Positions 25,689 to 37,230 of a stretch of DNA of 64,000 nt are shown one piece after another (positions within the stretch are counted from its first letter, which is position 1; the number at the start of each line of letters is the position of its first letter). Under the pieces are notes generated by a model, which made no database searches, was not told where the DNA came from, and saw nothing but the letters and a program-made list of their open reading frames with translations. Both the position numbers and the translations under genes were made by a program. Origin of the DNA: Daphnia carinata (lineage: Eukaryota; Arthropoda; Branchiopoda; Diplostraca; Daphniidae). Location of the stretch: contig NC_081332.1 in assembly GCF_022539665.2 (NCBI RefSeq), forward strand, positions 827,773-891,772, given 5' to 3'.

Positions 25689-28600
25689 ATGGCGAGCAAG
25701 AAAGCGTTCGAGCTTCAGGTCACTAAGATGGTCGTAATGGGAGGCCATTACGAAGTAGGAGACTTTTACGACTACCGAAACGACTGCGTGATAACAGGTA
25801 TTGTGCTAAATTCATTTCGATTGTTACTTTCCGGAAAGCTTTAAGAATTGAATGATCCGCAAAATAGGAAGGAAATGCTGGGATTCGGATGCAATTGCGG
25901 AAGCTACGTCTAGCGATAATCGATTTACTTTGAAATTAAAAAGCCCTGGATCCGGCTCTACTAGCAACAAGTGGAAAAACATGGGACTTGAAGAGCATTC
26001 ACAGGCCAGCATCATGGCCGGTCTGGTTGAAAATCAACGTGGTGCTACAAAGTACTTGATTGATCAAGATGGTTTTTCAGAAGCTAGTCAAGTCTTAATA
26101 TGCCGAGCCAAGTCAGGGAAAGTGCAGCTGGACTATGAATCTCTTATCAGCCAAGACGTTCTGTATCTACAGGATTTCGGACAAGATAAAAATAGGAAAA
26201 TTAATCCAACCCACATTGTGGTGGGCGTCACTTACGGAGCTGAAGTCTATTGCGTCCTAACATTGGAGTCGGAGGAAAACGCTCGGAAAGATACGGAAGA
26301 GTATCTATCCAAAATAGCAAGTAAAATGGAGGAGGCGTTGGACGACCATTTCAATCTCAGCGACTTTAAGGACCAGTTTGATAAGAAAGATAAGACTCAG
26401 TTGGCTCGTGTAAAATGTCGTCTGTATGCCGATCTGCCAACTTCTGCTTTCCGCGAATGCGGCGTCTTTGAAGCTTACAAACAATGCTACGAGCTCATCC
26501 AGCAACTGCAGAATAGGGACGTCAGAAACAGCGAATCGATTCCGATCGCCATCTTTCTTTACCCTCTTAAAACTATCATGGGAAAAGTCGATGGTAAACC
26601 CTTCGAATATCACGACGTCGATCCAAAACTAGTGGCACGTTGCGGCCTGATTTGGATTGAACTGGACCGAATCTGCGCAAAATCAGCTGCTATTCGCGTT
26701 TTGAACAAAAGAGCCGATAAATCTTCATTGCTTCAATTCGAAGAGGCGGTAGCTCAATACAAAGATGTCGTGCAAAAGTCTTTGAAACACGGCATCAAGA
26801 CAGCGCGAGAAACTGGTCAGCAAAACGAAATTGAAAGGATCATCAACATTGCTGAAAACCACTCGATTTTCAGTCCACGTCGTTTGGAAGAATGGCTCGA
26901 ATACCAGCAAGCCGAACACGAGATGTACGACAAGATCAGCAATATGACCAACATCGTTTGTGTGTCAAGCAACAAACTGGAAATGGAACTGAAAAATTTG
27001 ATTGACACTAACTATGCGCTGGTACTCAGCGTTCCATTATTGAACAAGCGGATGAACAGTACACTAGCGGCCATGAAGAACTACGTCGATTCTGAATTTG
27101 AGCCCATAAAAGATTCAAATGCCGACGCAGACTGCGAGGGCAGTGTAGGCAACAACATCCAACGGAAGCAGAAGCACGTATTCGCCAAAGTATGCGAGTT
27201 TACCGAACACGTCGAAAAGAATAAACACCTAGGGAACACAGTGGAATTTTTTATCGTATTCGGTCAATCAGCCGTAGAATTCCGCTGTCGTTATTCCGTC
27301 TACGAAAAGGAACGTTTACTTAGTGGCAATTTGAACCAGTTGCCCGGCCCTCCTACTGGCCTGCAGATTCACGTCCCGAAAAGCCGTAATGTCAGGAAAA
27401 CAAGTGATACGTACCCCATCGATCTTGAGTGGGTCTATGAAGACCTTGGTTTTCCCTGTTACTTCTTGGTACAATATCGGATGGTTTGGAACAAGGATGA
27501 AGATTGGACGCAACGGAGGACGGCCAAACCCGGTGAAACCCAGCTGGCAATCGCCTACAAAATTGGATCGGCGATGGAGATCCGCGTGGCGGCTGACACT
27601 TGCATCGGTCGAAGTGAATTCAGTCAAGTAGTCGACACAATAACCATACGGGAACTTCATGAAGACGAAGAGGCGACACCTGAAAACGGACGTTTGCATT
27701 CGGAAGCAGATATTAACGCCAGCTCCAACGATGATGCGGAGATGTATCGCGTCAGGAAGGCTGAATCTGCAACATTTCAATTAACGAATCAACAGCCAAT
27801 AGAAAATCAAAATACTGAAGCTATTTTACAGTCTACGTCGCGGGAAGGTCGGGAGGCGCTTGACTCTACGAGCATGACAAAGAATAAAGAAACTTTGCGA
27901 CGTATGGATCACGATAGTAACGAAAAAGATCTGAAAAAAGAAGATGGAGACGACGGCGGGAAATCACAAGAGGAAGACAAAACATGTAAGAAGGCGATCG
28001 AATACGTCACTGAGATGGTGGTGCTGGAAGGCGGATTTCAAGTAGGCGACTTGTACGACTATCGCAGCGATCGCATTTTGACAGGTAAGAGCCCTTAATT
28101 GTGTAAATTACGATTGACGAGCTGCATTTTCTATCAATTAAAATCCATTGAAAACAGATGGTCGGAAGTATGTGGAGTCAAGCAAAATAGGATCGGCTGT
28201 TGAGGTGGAATACAGTCTGGAATTCGCATGCTGCGAATCGAGTTCCATGAGCGATAAAATGGGAAATATGGGCCTTAATGAGCACTTCCAGGCCAGCTTC
28301 ATGGGCGGCCTCATAGAAAAGTCTCGCGGTGGCAGTAAATACCTGAATAACTGCTGCCCTTCATCACAAGCAGCGCAAGTCCTGATTTGCCGTGCCAAAT
28401 CAAAAGGGGTGAGAATGGATTTGCATAATCTTGCGATTCTAGACGTTGAGCATCTCTATGAAATCGGGACAAAAAAAAACCCGTCGAAATCCAACTCAAA
28501 TCCAACACATATTGTGGTAGGCGTCACTTACGGGGCCGAAGCCTATTGCGTCCTTATGCGCGATCTTGAAGACGCCGAGACAGACGACGATTCTCGTGAA

Positions 28601-31600
28601 GAGGCTGAACAGTGCTTGTCCAAAATCGCAAATCAAATGAGGGAAGCATTGGATGAAAAACAAAATTTAGCCGATTTCAAGCAACAGTTCAATGTGAAAG
28701 AGAGAAAACAGTTGGGTAGCATCAAGTGTAACCTGTATACCGATTTTCAAACTACAATTGTACAGGATTGCAGCGTCTCTGACGCTTATAAGCATTGCCT
28801 CAAGTTCATCGAACTAGTCGAGAAGAGTGGCATTGGAAACAACAAATCCGTTCCGATAGCTGTGTCTCTTTGCCCTCTTCAAGCAATCATGGGGCAAGAT
28901 GAGGAAGACCAGTTTAAATCTAACGATGTCGATCAAGACCTCATCAGTCGTTGTGCCTTTATTTGGAACGAATTGGAAAAAATCTGTGCGAAATCCGTTG
29001 CCATTCGCACTGTCAACAAAAAAATTGGTAGCACTGCATTGTGTCAGTTTGAAAAGGCCGTGGGTAAGTACAAATCGTTCATGCAAACGAGTTTGAAAAA
29101 TGGCATCACGAAAGTGCGAGAAACTGGACAGCAAAAGGAAATTGAAAGAGTGGCCCACATCGTCGAAAACCACGCGATTTTCAAGCCTTCGCAATTAGAA
29201 CGTTGGCTTCTTTTCAAACAGGAAGAGTGCAATTTGTACGGAAAAATTAGCAAAATGGCAAAGAACGTTCGTATAGCAAGCAAAAACAAGGTGGAGAATG
29301 AACTGGAAGAATTCTTTGAAACAAAATACACCATGACTCTTAGTCTTCCTGCTATGGACGGAAGGACAAACAAGATCCTTAAAAAAATGAAAAACTACAC
29401 TGATTCATGCGTGAAACTGTGTCAGACTGAAGACGATAGTGAAACGAACGACAACGAGGAAGAAGAGAGCAACATGCCATGGACCCATCAAAAACAAAAT
29501 TATGTTCTCTCCAAAGTTTGTGAGTTTGACAAACACGTGGAAAAGAATAAACATCTAGGAAACAAAGTCCGATTCTTCGTGACTTTCTGCGAGACGGACG
29601 AAGCCGTTGGATGTCGCTACTCTGTTTATGACACTAATAGTCTACTAAAGGATAACATTAGCCAATTGCCCGAACCCCCAACAGGTCTGCGGATTCAAGT
29701 AGCGAAAACGAGTAACCCGCAAAAAAGAAACATCGTTCTACTGTGGGACTATGCAGATCTTGGCTTACCCTGTCGTTTTCTTGTGCAATATCGACCAAGT
29801 GATGGTAACAATGAACCTTGGATGGAGAAGGAAACAACAAAACCCGGCGAAATGCAAATTACTATCCGCCACAAAACGGGATCGGCGATAGAATTCCGCG
29901 TTGCGGCCGACACTTGCATCGGCCGAACTGAGTTCAGTGGAGTATTCAACCAAGAGTCCGCGTCGGATGCTGACGATGATGAGGAAAACAATTCAGACAG
30001 CGTCTCGACGTACTCGGAAGAGGTAAGACAACGCTCCGAAATGAGAGAACCCGCCGCTTCGTTGCAAAGCAGTCGGTCATCGACGAGAAATGTTACAACT
30101 ACGTTAAAACCTCCGACTAATGTGGAGGTTGAAACGGTCACGCAGAGCACAGCCGAACTGGGGTGGATTGATACTGTAAACAAGAGCGTCTCTTATCGGG
30201 TTCGCTATTGGCAATACGGACAGGATGAAACGCAGGCTGAGGAACTGGAAATCGCCGTCGGTGAAACCAGCTGTCGGCTGGAACGTCTCCAGCCTGAAAC
30301 AACATACAGCGTCAAGATCGTGGCCGTTTCAAAGGGCGGACGGGAGATGAGTGAGCCTAGTGAGACAATCAACCTAAAGACCGTCCATAAACACGTCCGT
30401 TTCGCTTTAACTATGTGCAAGCGTGGCATAAAGGTTGCTGAAAGAAACGGGTTGGATCTCCTCGCTGTTCCACTCAAAAAATCATCTCGATCCAATCGCA
30501 CCGTGGAACGTTTCGTCTTTGGTAAGGAAGGTAGCGGTGCTGGAAGTGTACTGCAGAGGACGATTTTGGTGATGGGCGCCACTGGTGCGGGCAAGACGAC
30601 GCTGATCAACGGAATGATCAACTACATCTTCGACGTCCAATGGGACGACCCGTTCCGTTTTGAGCTCATTCGCGAGCAACTCGCCGGCAATTCGCAGAGC
30701 CACAGTCAGACCAGCGGTATCACGGTCTACGACATCAATCACACTGAAGGATTTCGCGTGCCGTACTCGCTGACGATCGTTGACACGCCAGGCTACGGTG
30801 ATACTAAAGGTCTCGACCGCGACAAGGAAATCACGGAAATGATTCGCAAGTTTTTCGAAGACAAAGACGGCATCCAAAATGTGGACATTATTGGATTTGT
30901 CGCACAAGCTTCGTTGCCTCGCTTGACGCCCACCCAAACGTACATCTTCGACTCTGTGTTTTCCATTTTTGGTAAAGATGTCGAGGAAAACATAGACTTT
31001 TTGTTGACGTTTGCCGACGGCCAGCACCCACCTATTCTGACCGCTATCGCAGCGGCCGAGCTACCCTACCCAAAGGAACCTGATACCGGCATGCCACGCC
31101 ATCACAAGTTCAACAATTCCGGTTTCTTCTGTACAAACCGCGAATCCAGCGGCACGAGCAAAACGGTCGACAAGTTCAACCGCTTCTTCTGGCGTATGGG
31201 CATGGAGAATTTCGAGCTTTTCTTCTCCACGTTAGCTTCGATGAAATCGAAATCGCTTTCGTTAACTAAACAAGTTCTGGAGGAGAGGAGGCAACTGGAA
31301 GCGACGGTGCAGGGGCTTCAACCCCTAATCAAACACGGTTTGACTAAAATGGAGGAGATGAGAAAAGTGACGCAAATGATCACAGACTGCCAGGCGCAGA
31401 TTGACGCCAATCAAAATGTCACGATCGAGGTGGAGGTCAACGAAGCCGTGCAAGTCCAGTACACCGATGGTTGCCTAACAAACTGCAACAAATGCCACTA
31501 CACATGTCACATCCCGTGTTATTTGGACAATACTGATAACAAGCTCAAATGCTCAGCTATGGATCACTCAATGCCGGAAGCAACTCGATCGTGTACCGTT

Positions 31601-32050
31601 TGTCCGCAAAAGTGTATCTGGAATTTGCACGAAAATCAACCGTACAAGTGGGAATATGTCAAGCAGAAGAAGACCACTTCATCCGACGCTGTCAAAGCAA
31701 AGTACGAAAAGGAAATGAAAAAGAAGTTGACGGCCACGCAACTAGTGCAAATTCTGGAAAAGGATGTCGAGAAAAACGATGAGATGGTTCTGCAACATGT
31801 TGTCACTGTTACGCGATGCATCAAGCGACTTGAGGAGATCGCTTTGCGTCCAAATCCGTTCTCGACGCCCCAGTATATCGATTTGATTATCGACTCAGAG
31901 CAGAACGAAAAACGTCAAGGCTACAAAGAGAGGATCGAGAGTTTGAAGAAACTCCGTCAGATGGCCGTCATTACGACCAAGATCAAAAATAAGGAAAATG
32001 TAATGAGCAGAGATCGAAAAGACGATTATGAAGAGGAGGACGACAATTAA
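25689..32050 (+). CDS. Double-module SNTX/MACPF-like, FN3 and GTPase protein, gene 3
   Basis: Three exons (25689-25797, 25868-28084, 28158-32050) join with both introns in phase 1 to give 2072 residues. Residues 1 to about 640 form a first N-terminal module: HYEVGDFYDYRND, MGLEEHSQASIMAGLVE, THIVVGVTYGAEVYCVL, a helical stalk, and FN3 at about 527-634. An acidic linker follows, then the module repeats from about 755: FQVGDLYDYRSD, MGLNEHFQASFMGGLIE, THIVVGVTYGAEAYCVLM, FN3 at about 1278-1376. One more FN3 is at about 1423-1520. The GTPase domain has GATGAGKTT at about 1581-1589, HSQTSGITVY, DTPGYGD at about 1651 and TFAD. The Cys-rich module (CNKCHYTCHIPC) is near 1883, then a helical tail and an acidic end. 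If the donor at 28085 is not used, a stop at 28096 would give a short form with no GTPase. Confidence 0.8.
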
Positions 32051-32114
32051 ACGGCCTACGCGTACGACGATGATGATGACACCCTGTCGTTGCAGAGCGA
32101 ACACATTTAACTAA

Positions 32115-32120
32115 AATAAA
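32115..32120 (+). terminator. Polyadenylation signal of gene 3
   Basis: AATAAA lies about 65 bases after the TAA stop codon of gene 3 and just before the 24-bp tandem repeat. Confidence 0.55.
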
Positions 32121-32147
32121 ATCTTACTATTTTTTGTTATTGAAGTA

Positions 32148-32320
32148 CCCGCTGAAGTCCATCATCTATTCCCCGCTTAAGTTTATCATCTATTCCCCGC
32201 GTAAGTCCATCATCTATTCCCCGCGTAAGTCCATCATCTATTCCCCGCGTAAGTCCATCATCTATTCCCCGCGTAAGTCCATCATCTATTCCCCGCGTAA
32301 GTCCATCATCTATTCCCCGC
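32148..32320. repeat. 24-bp minisatellite, about 7 copies
   Basis: The unit is close to CCGCGTAAGTCCATCATCTA plus TTCC. The first two copies differ (CTG or CTT for CGT; TTT for TCC) and the next five are identical. The unit is a multiple of three and stays open as a Pro-Arg-Lys-Ser-Ile-Ile-Tyr-Ser repeat from about 32134 to 32346, but nothing else supports coding. Confidence 0.9.
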
Positions 32321-32879
32321 TTATCAATTTGTTGTTTAGTATTTGACCCGAGTGAAAGTGAAGCACGTCAAAGTAGTACACAGCAATATCATCATTTGTT
32401 TTTCTGGGCGATAAGGATCAGTACGGTTGAATTTTTCAATGCAAAAAGCAGATCACGGAGAGAGAAAGAATTTTTCCCAGTGAAAATTGGAATGACGTTG
32501 GCTGAATAGAGATTGCAAACATACAGTCATGTTATAAACAAGCTAATACAACTTGAGACTCGTATCGCCGTTCCCATTTCTAGTTTAGCTTTAACTCACG
32601 CTAATGACAACATAGCCCCCAACATAACAAAACTTACTAACACAAGTGCGCGACTATTGGGCATGGAAAAATGTGAATGCCCCCCTACTTTCTATTGGGC
32701 CTATTCCATTTGTCCTCCTGCGGCCTACCCTCACGCAATTCCACTTCTGATCCACTAACTACGTCATGTCAAGAAGCAGATAACCAAAAGTGCTAAAACG
32801 TGTTCAATCCGGCTAGCCACCAAACGATTACGAATTGAAATAATTAAATGCACTTACTTTGCTCTAATTGAAGATTTAT
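32321..32879. other. Intergenic
   Basis: No gene or repeat was recognised between the minisatellite and the second copy of the long direct repeat. Confidence 0.5.
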
Positions 32880-34071
32880 ATGATCAAAAACAAGCAGCCT
32901 ATTGCCACACATTTGGGAAGGTATATTACCCTATTGAGTTAGAAAGCACAATTACTTTTTCGGTATCGTGTCACAGGCTTAAAACATGCAGTATGAACTA
33001 AGCAATCTGATGACTCCGGTTGGTAACTTGGTATGAGCTTGGATTTCCAAGTCACGCGGAAATGCAGTGTTGCCTGAATCTTATCAGTCATGATAAATTA
33101 CATTTATATAAATATTATGATAAGGTATACTGTATATGATAAGGTTCAGATTAAATATTAAAATACGAAAAATAAAATTTCAGCACATTACGTGCATGGG
33201 GCTTATTTTCCATGTTTTGGTTAGTAAATGACAAATTCATAATTGAAATTAAAAGGATTCAGAATGCTTCATTTCCTCACCCATCCTTATTCACCATCTT
33301 CTCGAATCTTATTGGCTAATGACGGCCATGTTTTTTCCCGCCTTTCGCAAAGGGTTGAGAGAGCTTCTTTTTGCCTAAGGTTGTCCTGAAATTTCCTCGT
33401 CTCATTCTTTTATCTGCGTAGTTAAGAGTGGATCTCCTGAGAAAATGGAGCCGTGTATTTCTCGACAACAGCTACACAATTAAGTTTTCATATAATTTTA
33501 GCTTGGTTTTCTTATGGTCGAGAAGATCTTGATATGGTCATTCTATCTGTACGTTTGGGATGGTGATTTACGTGTGTGATGTGCTAAGCTGTGAAGACAT
33601 CATGGCGGCGGGGATGGACGTAGACGATTTTGAAAATTTACACATGGAACTTTCGAAGCTGCATGTATAATGGTAACGAAAAATCTTGACTGTGCATCAA
33701 TTGGCACTGAAACGAAATTTACCCTGTGTTTTTTATCGATACCATCACTCGTTATTAGATTGTTGAAATTTATAGGTGTCAGCTCTTGGCTAACGATCTG
33801 ACGTGTGCAGGTGCTCCTCATGGTAACTTTTAATTTTTGGTCAAGTGATTTCCAAATTTCCTTAAAATATATTTATTGCCTAACATAGCTTACGCAACAT
33901 GTTGAACACGTGTTGCGACATTACAGATACGGTTGTTGAAATCGAAATTACCTAGTTCGAACTTACACCTTTCCATCCTGAATACCTAGCAGCCTATTGG
34001 GTGAGAAATGTTGCTCAATCACCTTATAAATTAAAATAATTGTTACACTATTTAAATGTGTGAATCTCTAG
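32880..34071 (+). repeat. Long direct repeat, copy B (1.19 kb)
   Basis: This is the partner of 12506-13674, about 20.4 kb downstream and in the same orientation. Here the start-like CATCATGGCGGCG context (about 33598) opens a 22-codon frame, MAAGMDVDDFENLHMELSKL and two more residues, ending at a GTATAA that could be either a stop or a splice donor. In copy A the same stretch is frameshifted. It may be a duplicated promoter plus first exon rather than a transposon. Confidence 0.85.
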
Positions 34072-35655
34072 AGGTATAGAGGTCGTCGATATAAATTAGA
34101 GCGAATGAAAAATTGACCGGCACATCATTTTTTGATTAACTCCTTGATATTCGTAGTCTCCATTGTGGTACAATAGTTGATCTCATGCATCCAGATGTAA
34201 CACGTTTTATCTCGTGACTTGCTGGTGGAGCGACACATGTGTTGGCCGTACAACTATGGACGTTGAATACGTTAAGCAATAGACTTTTTAAACTGACAAG
34301 TGTTGCCGGTCACCCACATGAAAAATTTATGCTTGTAACGGAAGACAAGTTGAACGTTTTTTTAAATTGTTTAATTTAATTATTTATGTAAAAATTTCTA
34401 GTTATGCATTCTTCAATTCGTTTCACACCGATCTTTTGCCGCCAAAATTCTTGCTTGGTGAATCTAACCAAGTGCAGCCATTTTAATTAGTTGTCACGAG
34501 ATTGAAAGACCAGGTTTGTTTCAACCTTTCAAGTTTTTTATGATCATTTGTTATTTTTCATAAGGAATGCATTTTTAAGGTCTATATTAACGTGAAAGAA
34601 AATGTATTTGGGCCGATTGTGCAGATCTTTATCGTTTGTGCTCTAATTATCTTTGAATGTGTTATGCTTGCATAATGGGAAGGTAAAATTTACTAAAAAT
34701 CTACTTGATTATGTGAATGTGAATGCAGTAAAAAAATATCCAAGTGTTTTCATTGCACAAGTTTTGTAATTACCTAAAGTTATCGCTTTACCTTTTTTGT
34801 GCTTTGCAGACATTCTGGCATACTTCAACGATAGGACACTAAATAGGCACAGTATGGCTGCGTGGGCACAGTCTGGAAAATTTATATCAAGACAAGAATA
34901 TATGGATATATTTGTTACTTGATCTTCAAGACTGAGGTGCTATTGTCATGGCTACCTGAAAAACTCAACTGCCGCAGAGAGATAATCCACAAAATCAGTG
35001 TGTAGCATGATAGGTAAATAATTCAAATGTTACAATGTAGGAGCATCTGAAGACATTTTCTAACTTTATCAATTGAATATAGATGAAACGAAGCGGCACA
35101 CCGTTAGGGCGGAAAAAGCTAATATCGTCCATTTGCATGAAAATCTGCAAAGAACATGTCATAGGTGATCAGATCTGCTTAAATAGGTCGAGGTTTTTTG
35201 TTACAGATCACTCAATCCCGAGAACCAACAGCCTGATGGTAAAGCTGAAATATGTCTATCGGCCAATTCATGAAGAATTGATGGATGCGATTATGAACGA
35301 CGAAATGCAGAAAGAAAAACAGCGTGTGGTAGCATATAGATCTCTATATTTTTACAGCTGAATATACAGAGGTATATATTGAACAAGTGTATTTATTTGA
35401 AATAATGTCTATTTAACAAAACTATTGAAGGCTGTCCCCTTATGGTGGTTGATGCATAAATAAGAAGCTGGAAGCTAAAATGCGTTTCGACACTGACCAG
35501 TGCAGCGTTAAACACTTGACGTCCCTGGCAGTTTGTTGAACTGCCCGGCTTAACAACTTGCTGCACTTCCCTTCGGTTCCGGTCGGGTCTGCATGAAAAC
35601 CATCAGAAATTAATATCGTACCGTGGACAATCGTAAAGGTATTAACAATTTTCTT
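34072..35655. other. Intergenic with one unassigned open frame
   Basis: Mostly AT-rich. An ATG-started 92-codon frame at 35083-35361 (MKRSGTPLGRKKLISSICMK onwards) has no recognised domain and no clear splice context. I do not call it a gene. Confidence 0.45.
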
Positions 35656-37036
35656 TTACACTATCGGGTTGGTGCCTTTGCCCTGTCCAGTTCCAGTCCG
35701 ACTAGGATTGAGCAAAGGAATATTGCTGCTGGGAAATTGAATGGCTCCTAAACTTCCCTGTTGTCGACGTTCGTATCCATTGCCTTTGATTATCTTCTTA
35801 CTCTTCTTTTTCTTACCGTACTTGACCGCGTCTTCAAAGTGAAGACTCTGATAAGCCAACCAGATGCGGAAGACGTCGTATTCGGGATGAAACTGATCGT
35901 AAACGCTATCGAGTAAATTGTTTTCTTCGCACGAAGAGAAATAGGGCGAAGTAGGATTGGTGATATCGACGCATTCCAGTTGACGTTTCAAAACGTCATA
36001 TCCCAACAGCTTATCTTGAGAATCATAACTCGAACACGGGCCGCTCGTTCCCAGCTCGTAACAGACTCCGTTCTTGGTGGGTACCCATTGCACCTGTCGC
36101 GCATGGCCGTAGATGGCACCGTCTCCGTAGATTGTCGCGGGCAATTCTGGACATTGAGATGGCGTGCAACTCAAACCCCCCTCCGAATCGATAGTTAAAA
36201 CATGTCGGTAGGGACACGGGCCTGAAGAAATCGAGGAATTGCAGTAACGTGATGGCGGAACTAAGTATAGTTGGCTAACCTTGAGTGAAAAGTGGGACAC
36301 AATCGTCCTGAGGGTACGGGAAAGGATAATGTCCAACGGGACAATCGCAAATGGGGTCTCCGTAAGGCGAATAATAGAGACGACGACCGCCTTGGCATTC
36401 GATCGGGTCGTAGATATCGTGACAAAGTCCATCGCGAACGACGAAAACTCTTTCCCTTCCGCAGAGCCGCGGAGTGCATCGTCCCTGATAAGATTTGCAT
36501 TTTTATGTTTCCTTTTCTTTTGACACAAACATTTCCCGTCATACCTTGAACGTGTAGGGGTCCACTGTGACCCACTGCTTGGGGTCATTGCAAGGGCCTC
36601 GACCGAGCACGGGGTAGCATTTTCCATCCTTTGCGAACCGAACGGAATTTGAATCGCAACCATCGTCTGGAATCGTTCCGTTGGCGGGCATCGTTTGCTG
36701 GAAGAAAGGCGTAGCGTCGTCCGTTGGCAGTACGACAATATTCGGATTGAATTCTTCTTTCTTTTCCTTTTTCTTTAACCATTTCTTCATTTTCTTGGTT
36801 AACGTCGATAAACTACGCCCATCGTCTTTCGAACTTCTTCTGGAACTCTTCCTTGTTATTCCTCGTGAAAATAATTTTTCCGTCCATGTTCGTCTGTCAT
36901 TCGCGTACGGGATGGAAGATCGGATTAATCTCGTGCGATTCTCCGGGGCGAGGCTCTGCTGCTGGGCGCTAGATCCGAGAAGAATAGCCAGCAACGATAC
37001 GAGTAAAACGGCTATGCTTACAATGATGCCATCCAT
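35656..37036 (-). CDS. Secreted Cys-rich protein resembling the DUF4789 family
   Basis: Three exons (37036-36545, 36484-36280, 36221-35656) join in frame to 420 residues. A signal peptide is evident at residues 1-24 (IIVSIAVLLVSLLAILLGSS). A basic, Ser/Lys-rich stretch follows, then repeated cysteine motifs of the kind FAKDGKCYPVLGRGPC, CHDIYDPIECQGG, CDCPVGHYPFPYPQDDC, FTQGPC and KNGVCYELGTSGPC. The F/Y-x-x-DGKCYP and T-Q/R-GPC motifs repeat across the protein and fit arthropod DUF4789 proteins, whose function is unknown. The C-terminal 100 residues are Ser/Gly/Pro-rich. The ATG at 37036 is chosen because the signal peptide begins there; upstream in-frame codons read through a poly-A/T run. 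Confidence 0.75.
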
Positions 37037-37202
37037 CGTGGATATTGAGTTTCGTTTATTGTTTCCCCCACCGGCGAGCGAATGGTTTTTGAGCACTTGA
37101 CTGGTCACAGAGTTGAGGTGAAGTGAGATGAGCTCGTTCGCAATGAAGGTGTATAGGAGAAAACTGATCCCCGTGTTCGCTGAGCTTTCACCTTCTGTAT
37201 CC

Positions 37203-37230
37203 ACCAAAAAAAAAAAAAAAAAAAAAAAAA
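37203..37230. repeat. Poly-A tract
   Basis: A run of about 25 A lies just upstream of the DUF4789-like gene, in its 5' region. Confidence 0.8.

Noticed and set aside
15672-32050. Calling the cluster a venom toxin locus
   Set aside because: The SNTX-like part is only a domain resemblance; the proteins lack signal peptides and carry a GTPase and Cys-rich module, which suggests an intracellular role.
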